A stretch of 64,000 nt of DNA, taken from contig NZ_LGEA01000102.1 in assembly GCF_001280065.1 (NCBI RefSeq), positions 352,346-416,345 of the forward strand. The letters run 5' to 3'. Below are positions 7,477-14,264 of the stretch, in pieces. A program made the translations under genes and the position numbers. Under the pieces are notes generated by a model. It searched no databases, was not told where the DNA came from, and saw only the letters and a program-made list of their open reading frames with translations. Position 1 is the first letter of the stretch. Each line of letters starts with the position of its first letter. Source of the DNA: Streptomyces sp. NRRL B-1140. GTDB taxonomy: Bacteria > Actinomycetota > Actinomycetes > Streptomycetales > Streptomycetaceae.

Positions 7477-8649
7477 TCAGGTGCGGTAGGCGTAGTAGTA
7501 CGCGTTCGGATACGACGCGACGAGGCTCGCCACCGACCTGCGGAGGGTGTTGTTGGAGTGGTAGGTCACGTACGGCACACCGCCGCTCTTGTACGTGACG
7601 ATCATGGTGTGGTCCTTGGACCCGTCCCGGTCGAAGTCCATCTGGAGGACGTCACCGACCTCGAGCTGGAAGACGTTGGCGAGCGGCTGGGTCCGCTTGG
7701 AGTTCTGGGCGAACCAGGACCACTCGTTGACGCCGACGAAGGAGTCCGACTGGATGTCGGCGTTGCCGAACCACTTGGTGTAGTCGTACACATAGCCGGG
7801 AGCGTGCTTCCAGCCGCCCGCCTTCAGCGACTGGCTGACGAAGTTGGTGCAGTCGCCACCGGCGCCGTGACCGCTGAAGTCCGGGTAGTCCTTGTTGTAG
7901 ACGTTCCAGTACTTCTCGGCATAGGCCGCCATGGCCTTGTAGTCGTACGTCGTGCCGGTCTTCGGGGCGGGTGCCGGGTTGGGGGTGATCGCCGCGCGCG
8001 GGGCGTTCGGCGTGGTGTTGTCGGCGGCGGTGGCCGTCTTGACGGGGGCCGGCTTGGAGAGTGTGTTCACCGCGAGACCGCCCTCGTCGGTGTCGCGGAT
8101 GCCGGTGAGCCGCCAGTCACCCTGCCGGTCGGCCTTGAAGGTCAGCTCGTGCCGGGCCTGGAATCCGGTGGTCTTCGGCGCGTCGCCACGGGCCCCGGCG
8201 TAGGTCAGGGTCGTGGTCTCGGTGACGTCCGCCTTGGCCGTACGGCCGGTCACCCGCGTGGCGTTCAGGGTGACGGTGGTGCTGGCCTTGCCGTACGTCT
8301 CTCCGGCCTTCGCCAGCTTCTGCCGCCGCTGCCCGAGCGCGGACAGGGTGGCGTCCTCGGTGCGGGCCGTGCCGGAGGACAGGGCGACGTCGCCGGAGAA
8401 GCCGTCGGTCAGCGGCTTGCCGGCGCCGGTCCGTCCGCCGTCGACCAGGGCGTTGGTGCGGTCGGTGAAGACGGCGTCCGCCAGCCGCTGGAAGGTGGCC
8501 TTGGTCCGCGCGTCCACCGTCGGGTCGTCGACGACCGCCGCGCCCGCGCTCCAGTTGGGCAGCAGGGCGACGCCGGCGACGACCGAGGCCGCCGTGGCCC
8601 CGACTATCGTGACGCGGCGGCGCGTTCCGCTCAATTTCCGTGATTTCAC
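7477..8649 (-). CDS. Secreted amidase-domain protein (Amidase_6 type)
   Basis: A 390-residue protein. Residues 1-40 form a basic then hydrophobic export signal (KLSGTRRRVTIVGATAASVVAG). A middle beta-rich region resembles NTF2-like export-associated domains. The last about 150 residues hold the putative amidase domain, with YDYKAMAAYAEKYWN, GGDCTNFVSQSLKAGGW (candidate nucleophile Cys), GDVLQMDFDRDGSKDHTMIV (His) and VTYHSNNTLRRS. Such proteins are thought to cut amide bonds in the cell wall. The GTG at 8649 was chosen because AGAGGGG stands 9 nt upstream; the longer TTG start lacks one. It neighbours two other envelope genes on the same strand. Confidence 0.8.
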   Translation of the reverse strand: MKSRKLSGTRRRVTIVGATAASVVAGVALLPNWSAGAAVVDDPTVDARTKATFQRLADAVFTDRTNALVDGGRTGAGKPLTDGFSGDVALSSGTARTEDATLSALGQRRQKLAKAGETYGKASTTVTLNATRVTGRTAKADVTETTTLTYAGARGDAPKTTGFQARHELTFKADRQGDWRLTGIRDTDEGGLAVNTLSKPAPVKTATAADNTTPNAPRAAITPNPAPAPKTGTTYDYKAMAAYAEKYWNVYNKDYPDFSGHGAGGDCTNFVSQSLKAGGWKHAPGYVYDYTKWFGNADIQSDSFVGVNEWSWFAQNSKRTQPLANVFQLEVGDVLQMDFDRDGSKDHTMIVTYKSGGVPYVTYHSNNTLRRSVASLVASYPNAYYYAYRT

Positions 8650-8754
8650 TGGTGTTTCCCCTCTTGCCCCGGCCAAAGGGTTGCCGGGGTACGAGATCTT
8701 CGCATGGAGTGTGTGGCCGCTGTGAAGGGTGTTGCGGTCGTTACTTTGGCGTGA

Positions 8755-10032
8755 TCACTTCACAACCGTCGACCAGTCGGGCGACTGCGCCGGGTCCAGG
8801 CCGCGCAGGCGTTGCAGGGTCCCGGGTTTCTGCACGTCGAGCCAGTCGGCCAGTTCCCTGAAGGACACGCATTTGACGTCCTTCTTGGTGCACATGCCCT
8901 TGACGACCCGGTCGACGGCCCGCATGTAGATGCCGCCGTTCCAGTCCTCGAAGTGGTTGCCGATGAAGAGCGGGGCACGGCTGCCGTAGTACACGCGGTT
9001 GAAGCCGGACATGTAGGAGGCGACGGTCTCCTCTTCCCACTCGGGGTACTTCGCCGGGTCGCCCTCGGTCTCGCCCTCGGACTGGTTGTAGAGGAAGTTG
9101 AAGTCCATCGAGAGGCCCTGGTACTTGCCGCCCTCGTAGGGGAGCATCTGCAACGGGAAGTCCCAGATGCCGTTCTTCTTGGCGGGCCATATCTGGAAGT
9201 CGCCCGCGGAGCTGGCGTCGTAGCGCCACTTGTAGTCCTTGGCGGCCGTCAGCAGGTTCTTCTGGCCCTCCAGGCAGGGCGCGCGGCCGCCCGTGACCTC
9301 CTTCCTGATGTCGAACGGCAGCGGCCCGAGGTCCTTGAAGCCGGTGTTGGTCTTCCACTTCTCGGTGAAGGCGTAGAACTGGTCGATCTCGCTCTTCCAC
9401 TCCGCGACGCTCCAGTCGCCGCCGCCCTTCTTGCCGCAGAAGTGGCCGTTGAAGTGGGTGCCGATCTCGTTCCCGTCCTGCCACGCCTTGCCGAGTTGCT
9501 CCAGTGTGGTGCGTGTGTGCTCGTCGGTGGCGAAGCTGATCGCCGCCGAGCCCTTGGCGTGCTGGGGCGGGGCGTAGAGGTCCTTCTTGCTCTTGGGCAG
9601 GAGGTAGATGCCCGTGAGGAAGAAGGTCATGTGGGCGTCGTACTCCTCGGCCAGCTCCCGGTAGTGCGAGAAGAGCCCGTCGTCGCCCTGCAGCGCGCCG
9701 TCCCAGGAGAAGACCACGAACTGGGGCGGCTTCTCCCCCGGTTTGAGGGGCACCGGCTTCAACTGGCCCTTCTGCGGGCCGGTGTAGGAGGTGGAGCCGT
9801 CCCCGAGCACCTTCGTCCGCCCGTCCCACGGCGGTTCCTGGTCCGGCTTGGCGGCAGTCCCCTTGCGGGCCCCGGAGGAGGCGGTCGGGGTGGTGGTGTC
9901 CGAGCGGGTCAGCACCATGTAGCCGCCGACCAGGGACGCCACGACCAGGAGGGCCGCCAGGGTCAGCACCCGCGGGGGCGTGGCGCGGCGGGGTGCGGGG
10001 GGTCGGCGGCGGCGGCCGGACGGCTGTTTCAT
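8755..10032 (-). CDS. Secreted polysaccharide-deacetylase-like protein
   Basis: A 425-residue protein with an Arg-rich start, one N-terminal membrane helix (VLTLAALLVVASLVGGYMVL, residues 22-41) and an extracellular catalytic-like domain. Motifs of the NodB-type deacetylase fold are recognisable but divergent: VVFSWDGAL (in place of TFDDG) and GNEIGTHFNGHFCG (the H-x-x-x-H metal site). A tail of about 200 residues ends LADWLDVQKPG. It probably acts on peptidoglycan or a surface polysaccharide; the replaced second Asp leaves activity uncertain. The ATG at 10032 lies 44 bp after the stop of the class A PBP gene on the same strand, so the two are likely co-transcribed. Confidence 0.74.
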   Translation of the reverse strand: MKQPSGRRRRPPAPRRATPPRVLTLAALLVVASLVGGYMVLTRSDTTTPTASSGARKGTAAKPDQEPPWDGRTKVLGDGSTSYTGPQKGQLKPVPLKPGEKPPQFVVFSWDGALQGDDGLFSHYRELAEEYDAHMTFFLTGIYLLPKSKKDLYAPPQHAKGSAAISFATDEHTRTTLEQLGKAWQDGNEIGTHFNGHFCGKKGGGDWSVAEWKSEIDQFYAFTEKWKTNTGFKDLGPLPFDIRKEVTGGRAPCLEGQKNLLTAAKDYKWRYDASSAGDFQIWPAKKNGIWDFPLQMLPYEGGKYQGLSMDFNFLYNQSEGETEGDPAKYPEWEEETVASYMSGFNRVYYGSRAPLFIGNHFEDWNGGIYMRAVDRVVKGMCTKKDVKCVSFRELADWLDVQKPGTLQRLRGLDPAQSPDWSTVVK

Positions 10033-10076
10033 GCGCGGCTCATTCTGCGAGGGGGCGGTGGGGGGATCGGGCTCGG

Positions 10077-12266
10077 TCAGCCGATGCCTCGGGCACCGGA
10101 CCAGATGCGGTAGGGGACGCTGTCGCCGGGGGTCCCCGCGATCCCGTCCAGGGGCAGTGGTTCGAGGCTCTTGGTGAGGTCGATGCGGTAGGCCACCACG
10201 GCCGTCGACACCGAGTTGGCGGTGCCGACGTACCAGGCGGCGGTGTCGTTCTGCGTGGTGCCGGTCTTCCCGGCCACCGCGGTGGTCGCGGCCGCACCGG
10301 GGCGGGCGGTGCGGAAGGCGTCCCTGAGGGCGGACTGGACCGCCTCGGCCACGCTCGCCTTCACCGCCCGGCGGGACGCGGGCTTCGTCAGCGCGACCTG
10401 GGAGCCGTTGCGGGTGATGCGGGCCACCGAGTACGGCTCGACGTGCTTGCCGGCTGCGGCGAACGTGGCGTATCCGCTCGCCATGCGGATCGCGCTGGGC
10501 GTGGCGCTGCCGAGCGACAGGGCGGGCACCTGCGGTCCGAAGCTGGAGGGGAGCAGGCCCGCCCGCTGTGCGGTCTCCCGCACCGTGTCCAGGCCGGTGT
10601 CCATGCCGAGCTGCATGAACGGCGTGTTCACCGACAGGGCCAGCGCCCGGCCCAGGCTGATCCGCCCGTAGGACTTCCCGCCGTCGTTACGGGAGGTGAC
10701 CTGCTTGCCGCCACGGTCCCAGTAGGGGCCTTCGGGGGTCCGTACGGCGATGCCGTCGTCCCCGTCGTACAGCGTCTGCGCGGTGACCTCGGTCGCGGCG
10801 CCGTCCCGGGTCCGGTGCACACCGTGCTCCAGGGCCGCGGCGTAGACGAACGGCTGGAAGGCCGAACCGGCGGGCACGGTGGTCGCGTTCGACTCGTTGT
10901 AGCCCTGCTCACGGTGGTCGGGGCCGCCGTGGACGGCGAGGATGCGCCCGTCGGCGGCCACCGAGGAGGCGCCGAAGTGCAGGGCCTTCGCCTTGCCCGG
11001 GTGGTCCTTGCGCGCCTGCTTGCGGGCCTTGTCGACGGCGTCGGTGAGCGCGGTCTCCTGCTTGCGGTCGAAGGTCGTGTAGATCTGGTAGCCGCCCAGG
11101 TCGAACTCCCGGGCCGTCAGGTGCCCCGCCTTCTTGGCGTACTGGGCGGCCAGTTCCACCAGGTAGTCGCTCTGCTTGCCGGTGTCGTAGCCGGGCGCCC
11201 GCTTCAGCGGCTCGGGGAACTCCTTGTACCGGGCGCGTTCGGACTTCGACAGCGCGCCGGTGTCGACCATGCGGTCGAGGATCCAGGACCAGCGCTCGAC
11301 CGCCCGGTCGTGGTTGGCCTTGCTCACGGAGGGGTCGTAGAGCGAGGCACCCTTGAGGAGGGAGGCGAGGAAGGCGGCCTCGCCCGCGTTCAGTTCGCCG
11401 ACGTCCTTGCCGTAGTAGGCCTGGGCGGCGCGCTGGATGCCGTAGGTGCCGCGGCCGAACCAGCTCGTGTTGAGGTAGCCCTCCAGGATGTCGTCCTTGC
11501 TCATCTCGTTGTCGAGCTTCAGGGCGAGCATGGCCTCGGTGAACTTGCGGCCGACCGAGCGGTCCTGGTTGAGGTAGACGTTCTTGACGTACTGCTGGGT
11601 GATGGTGGAGCCGCCCTGCGTGTCGCCCTGGCCGAGGGTGCGCCACAGGGCCCGGGTGAGACCGCTGAAGGATATGCCGGGGTCGCTGTAGAAGCTCGCG
11701 TTCTCCGCCGCCAGCACCGCGCCGCGGACGTCCTCGGGTATGTCCTTCAGGGGCATCGCCTGCCGCCGCACCCAGCCGGTGCGGGCCATGGGGGTCCCGT
11801 CGGACCAGAAGTAGACGTTGTCCTGCTGGGTGGCGTACGAGTTGAGGTTGTCCGGGATGTCGGTCGCCGCGTAGGCGGAGCCCAGCAGGAAGACGCTCAG
11901 GCCGGTGAACGTCAGCGTGGCACCGAGCCATTGCCGCCAGGAAGGAGCCCAGCGCCGCCAGCCGGTGCGGTCGGCATGCGGGTAACGGGGCCGCAGGCGG
12001 CGGGCTTCGGACGCGACGCGGGCGGCGAGTCGGGCCGCCCCCGGGGCGGCGGCGGACAGACGGGACAGCGGGGAGGGCCGGGGTGCTCTGCGCCGCCGGC
12101 GCGATCCGTCCGGTGTGCTCCCGTCCTTCGCCACGCCGGACGCCGTGTCCGCCTGGTCGGTCGAGGCCGCCCCGACGACGCGCAACATCATGGTCTCGTC
12201 CACGCGCACGGGATCGGGGACCTTCAACTGCATGGTCTCGTCCGGTTCCCGCCCAGCCTTCGACAC
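10077..12266 (-). CDS. Class A penicillin-binding protein with altered transpeptidase SxxK motif
   Basis: A 729-residue bifunctional-type PBP with a cytosolic basic N-terminus, a TM helix at about 112-134 and a GT51 glycosyltransferase domain (AAENASFYSDPG with catalytic Glu188, then GGSTITQQYVKN). The transpeptidase domain follows, with S545-V-N and K667-T-G-T intact. The SxxK motif reads G-S468-A-F-Q471 instead of S-x-x-K: the codon at 10854-10856 is CAG on the coding strand. The enzyme should still polymerise lipid II, but acylation may be impaired. The N-terminus carries two DETM motifs (residues 9-12 and 23-26), possible Ser/Thr-kinase sites (inference). Deacetylase-like and amidase-domain genes follow on the same strand. 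Confidence 0.88.
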   Translation of the reverse strand: MSKAGREPDETMQLKVPDPVRVDETMMLRVVGAASTDQADTASGVAKDGSTPDGSRRRRRAPRPSPLSRLSAAAPGAARLAARVASEARRLRPRYPHADRTGWRRWAPSWRQWLGATLTFTGLSVFLLGSAYAATDIPDNLNSYATQQDNVYFWSDGTPMARTGWVRRQAMPLKDIPEDVRGAVLAAENASFYSDPGISFSGLTRALWRTLGQGDTQGGSTITQQYVKNVYLNQDRSVGRKFTEAMLALKLDNEMSKDDILEGYLNTSWFGRGTYGIQRAAQAYYGKDVGELNAGEAAFLASLLKGASLYDPSVSKANHDRAVERWSWILDRMVDTGALSKSERARYKEFPEPLKRAPGYDTGKQSDYLVELAAQYAKKAGHLTAREFDLGGYQIYTTFDRKQETALTDAVDKARKQARKDHPGKAKALHFGASSVAADGRILAVHGGPDHREQGYNESNATTVPAGSAFQPFVYAAALEHGVHRTRDGAATEVTAQTLYDGDDGIAVRTPEGPYWDRGGKQVTSRNDGGKSYGRISLGRALALSVNTPFMQLGMDTGLDTVRETAQRAGLLPSSFGPQVPALSLGSATPSAIRMASGYATFAAAGKHVEPYSVARITRNGSQVALTKPASRRAVKASVAEAVQSALRDAFRTARPGAAATTAVAGKTGTTQNDTAAWYVGTANSVSTAVVAYRIDLTKSLEPLPLDGIAGTPGDSVPYRIWSGARGIG

Positions 12267-12483
12267 GGCCGCGTCTCCCTCCCGCTTACGGTGGTGCTCG
12301 CGCGGAAGGTCTTGGCTGCTGTGGTCGACGGCAGCGATCCCTCGTCATCCCCCGCCAGTACGGCTCCCCCGCGCGTTCGAAAGTTATCAGCGGCCTTTAC
12401 ATGTCCTCCACACCGGTGCGGCAACAATGGTCAGACGGGTTCGCGAAAGGCGGCATTTACGTCGGCGCGGATACTCTGTCCCC
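12267..12483. promoter_or_regulatory. Divergent intergenic region between PBP and FmdB genes
   Basis: These 217 bp hold the promoters of two divergent genes. On the plus strand TACTCT (12472-12477) stands 6 nt before the ATG of the FmdB-type gene, fitting leaderless transcription. I see no clear palindrome. Confidence 0.45.
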
Positions 12484-12708
12484 ATGCCTCGCTACGAATA
12501 CCGCTGCCGGACCTGCGGCGACACGTTCGAACTCAGCCGTCCCATGGCCGAGTCCTCCGATCCCGCGGCCTGCCCTTCCGGCCATGACGACACGGTGAAG
12601 CTCCTCTCCACGGTCGCGGTCGGCGGCTCCGCCTCCGCCTCGGCACCGGCGCCCCCCACGGGCGGCGGCGGTGGGGGCGGCTGCTGCGGAGGCGGCTGCT
12701 GCGGCTGA
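12484..12708 (+). CDS. FmdB-type zinc-ribbon protein
   Basis: A 74-residue protein with the FmdB family start MPRYEYRCRTCGDTFE. The first Cys pair (CRTCG) and the later C-P-S-G-H give a small zinc ribbon. The C-terminus is a Gly/Cys tail (GGGGGGGCCGGGCCG). The family is regarded as a putative regulatory or metal-binding protein. The start fits the leaderless promoter just upstream and the family N-terminus; the long frame reading in from 12115 is an overlap with the PBP promoter region. The DedA gene follows after 58 bp in the same direction. Confidence 0.82.
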   Translation: MPRYEYRCRTCGDTFELSRPMAESSDPAACPSGHDDTVKLLSTVAVGGSASASAPAPPTGGGGGGGCCGGGCCG

Positions 12709-12766
12709 CGCGGGCAGCCCGGGTTTCCTCAGGAGTCCTTCAGCTTCGGTTTCCTAGCGTGGTGGC

Positions 12767-13534
12767 ATGACAGCCATCGCAGCGGACGCCGGGCCGCAGT
12801 GGGTCAACGACCTGATGGACGCGCTGGGCGCGCCGGGCGCCGGTCTCGCCATCGCCCTGGAGAACCTGTTCCCGCCGCTGCCCAGCGAGGTGATCCTGCC
12901 GCTGGCCGGGTTCGCCGCGAGCAGCGGCCGGATGAGCCTGCTCGCCGTCCTGCTGTGGACGACGGCCGGCTCGGTGATCGGCGCGCTCGCGCTGTACGGG
13001 ATCGGCGCGCTGCTCGGCCGCGACCGCACGGTGGCGATCGCCGGCCGGCTGCCGCTGGTGAAGGTCTCGGACATCGAGAAAACCGAGGCGTGGTTCCTCA
13101 AGCACGGCACCAAGGCCGTGTTCTTCGGCCGGATGATCCCGATCTTCCGCAGCCTGATCTCCGTGCCGGCGGGAGTGGAACGCATGCGTCTGCCGGTGTT
13201 CCTGGGCCTGACCACACTGGGCAGCGCCCTGTGGAACACGGCGTTCGTGCTCGCGGGCTACTTCCTCGGCGCGAACTGGCACCAGGTCTCGGACCTCGTC
13301 TCCGCCTACTCGAAGGTGGTCCTGGCCGTGGCGGCGGTGGCGGTGGCGGCGTTCATCGGCATCCGGCTGCTACGACGCCCCGAAGGGGCGCGGGGAACTG
13401 CGCGACAAGCCACAGCGCGCCCGCACCCGCTCGACGACCAGGACACCCGAGTCCTCAGGCGCCCTCAACTGCCCCCAGAAACTCCCGCAGAATCCGCTCC
13501 CCGGCCAGAACGCCCCGCTCGGGAAGCGCCCTGA
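12767..13534 (+). CDS. DedA family membrane protein with atypical tail
   Basis: A 255-residue protein. The DedA core has ENLFPPLPSEVILPLAGF (family start motif), a glycine-rich helix GSVIGALALYGIGALLGR, and FFGRMIPIFRSLISVPAG, the R-x-x-P-x-x-R signature. Four or five membrane segments are visible. From about residue 204 the sequence is encoded by a dispersed 22-nt repeat and its flank (GARGTARQ), then Pro/Arg-rich residues. This adds a tail of about 50 residues beyond the usual end and overlaps the 3' end of the convergent HAD gene by 80 bp. TAGCGT lies 6 nt before the ATG, so the transcript is probably leaderless. Confidence 0.82.
   Translation: MTAIAADAGPQWVNDLMDALGAPGAGLAIALENLFPPLPSEVILPLAGFAASSGRMSLLAVLLWTTAGSVIGALALYGIGALLGRDRTVAIAGRLPLVKVSDIEKTEAWFLKHGTKAVFFGRMIPIFRSLISVPAGVERMRLPVFLGLTTLGSALWNTAFVLAGYFLGANWHQVSDLVSAYSKVVLAVAAVAVAAFIGIRLLRRPEGARGTARQATARPHPLDDQDTRVLRRPQLPPETPAESAPRPERPAREAP
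13384..13405 (+). repeat. Dispersed 22-nt repeat, copy 1
   Basis: AGGGGCGCGGGGAACTGCGC plus GA. It lies inside the 3' end of the DedA gene, where it encodes GARGTAR. The same unit occurs at 15989 (inverted), 16038, 33023 (inverted, shorter) and 41716 (inverted). Confidence 0.75.
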
Positions 13535-14264
13535 TCGCGGGTGCCGTGAAGCCCGTGTCGGCCAACTCCCCGTGCCCCGGCCGCCATCCCCGGTCGGCCG
13601 CGAGGAGCAGATCGGCATCGAGCAGGGAATCCCCCGCGGCGAGCGTGAGATCGGCCCCGGTACGCCGGGCCACCTCACGCATCGCCGCGCTCTTCGTGAG
13701 CGGCTTGGGAACGGCGTAGATCTTGCGGCCCTGCAGGGACACGGTCCAGCCTCGGTTCTCCGCCCACACCGCGAGTTCCTTCACCCAGTCCTCGTCGAGC
13801 AGCTCGCGCTCGACGACCAGGTAGGCGAAGAGGTCGTCGGCGACGCGGTGCTTGCGCACCCAGACCGGGTCGGCGGCCCTCAGCAGGTGTTCCTGCACCT
13901 CGGCGAGGGGCGCGCACTGGTCGGCCAGCCGTGCGGTCACCTGCGCGTGCCAGTCGGGGTCGGACACGCCGTCCACCAGCAGGTGGCCGCCGTTCGCGCA
14001 GATCGCGTACGTGGGCGCGGGCCCCGGCAGGTTGATGCGCAGGTACTGCTTGCGCGTCCGGGTGGTCGTGGGCACGAACACGGCGGCGTCGCCCAGGTCG
14101 GTGAGGAGCCGGGCCGCCGTCTCCGTCATGTACGACAGCGGTTTGCTCTCGTGCACCTCCACGCACAGCAGCCGGGGCGCCCGCGCGTCGGGCATGGTGA
14201 GGGCCAGGGCCGCGGCGGAGTAGATCAGGGTGCGGTCGAGGTCGCTGGCGACGAGTGCGGGCAT
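13455..14264 (-). CDS. HAD-superfamily hydrolase of the Ter biosynthetic operon
   Basis: A 269-residue protein with the HAD nucleophile motif ASDLDRTLIY (Asp8, Asp10), motif II near FVPTTTRT, KPLTKSAAM (motif III Lys) and the motif IV acid pair in LTLAAGDSLLDADLLL. A cap domain lies between, as in Cof-type phosphatases. HAD genes of this kind recur beside Ter-associated PRTase genes, where they are thought to dephosphorylate the product. The ATG overlaps the stop of the upstream fusion gene by one base (TGATG), so translation is coupled. The 3' end overlaps the convergent DedA tail by 80 bp. Confidence 0.82.
   Translation of the reverse strand: MPALVASDLDRTLIYSAAALALTMPDARAPRLLCVEVHESKPLSYMTETAARLLTDLGDAAVFVPTTTRTRKQYLRINLPGPAPTYAICANGGHLLVDGVSDPDWHAQVTARLADQCAPLAEVQEHLLRAADPVWVRKHRVADDLFAYLVVERELLDEDWVKELAVWAENRGWTVSLQGRKIYAVPKPLTKSAAMREVARRTGADLTLAAGDSLLDADLLLAADRGWRPGHGELADTGFTAPAIRALPERGVLAGERILREFLGAVEGA

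Noticed and set aside
9993..12587. 864-codon plus-strand frame antisense to the PBP
   Set aside because: Gly/Arg/Val-rich shadow with no domain; the PBP on the minus strand has full motifs.
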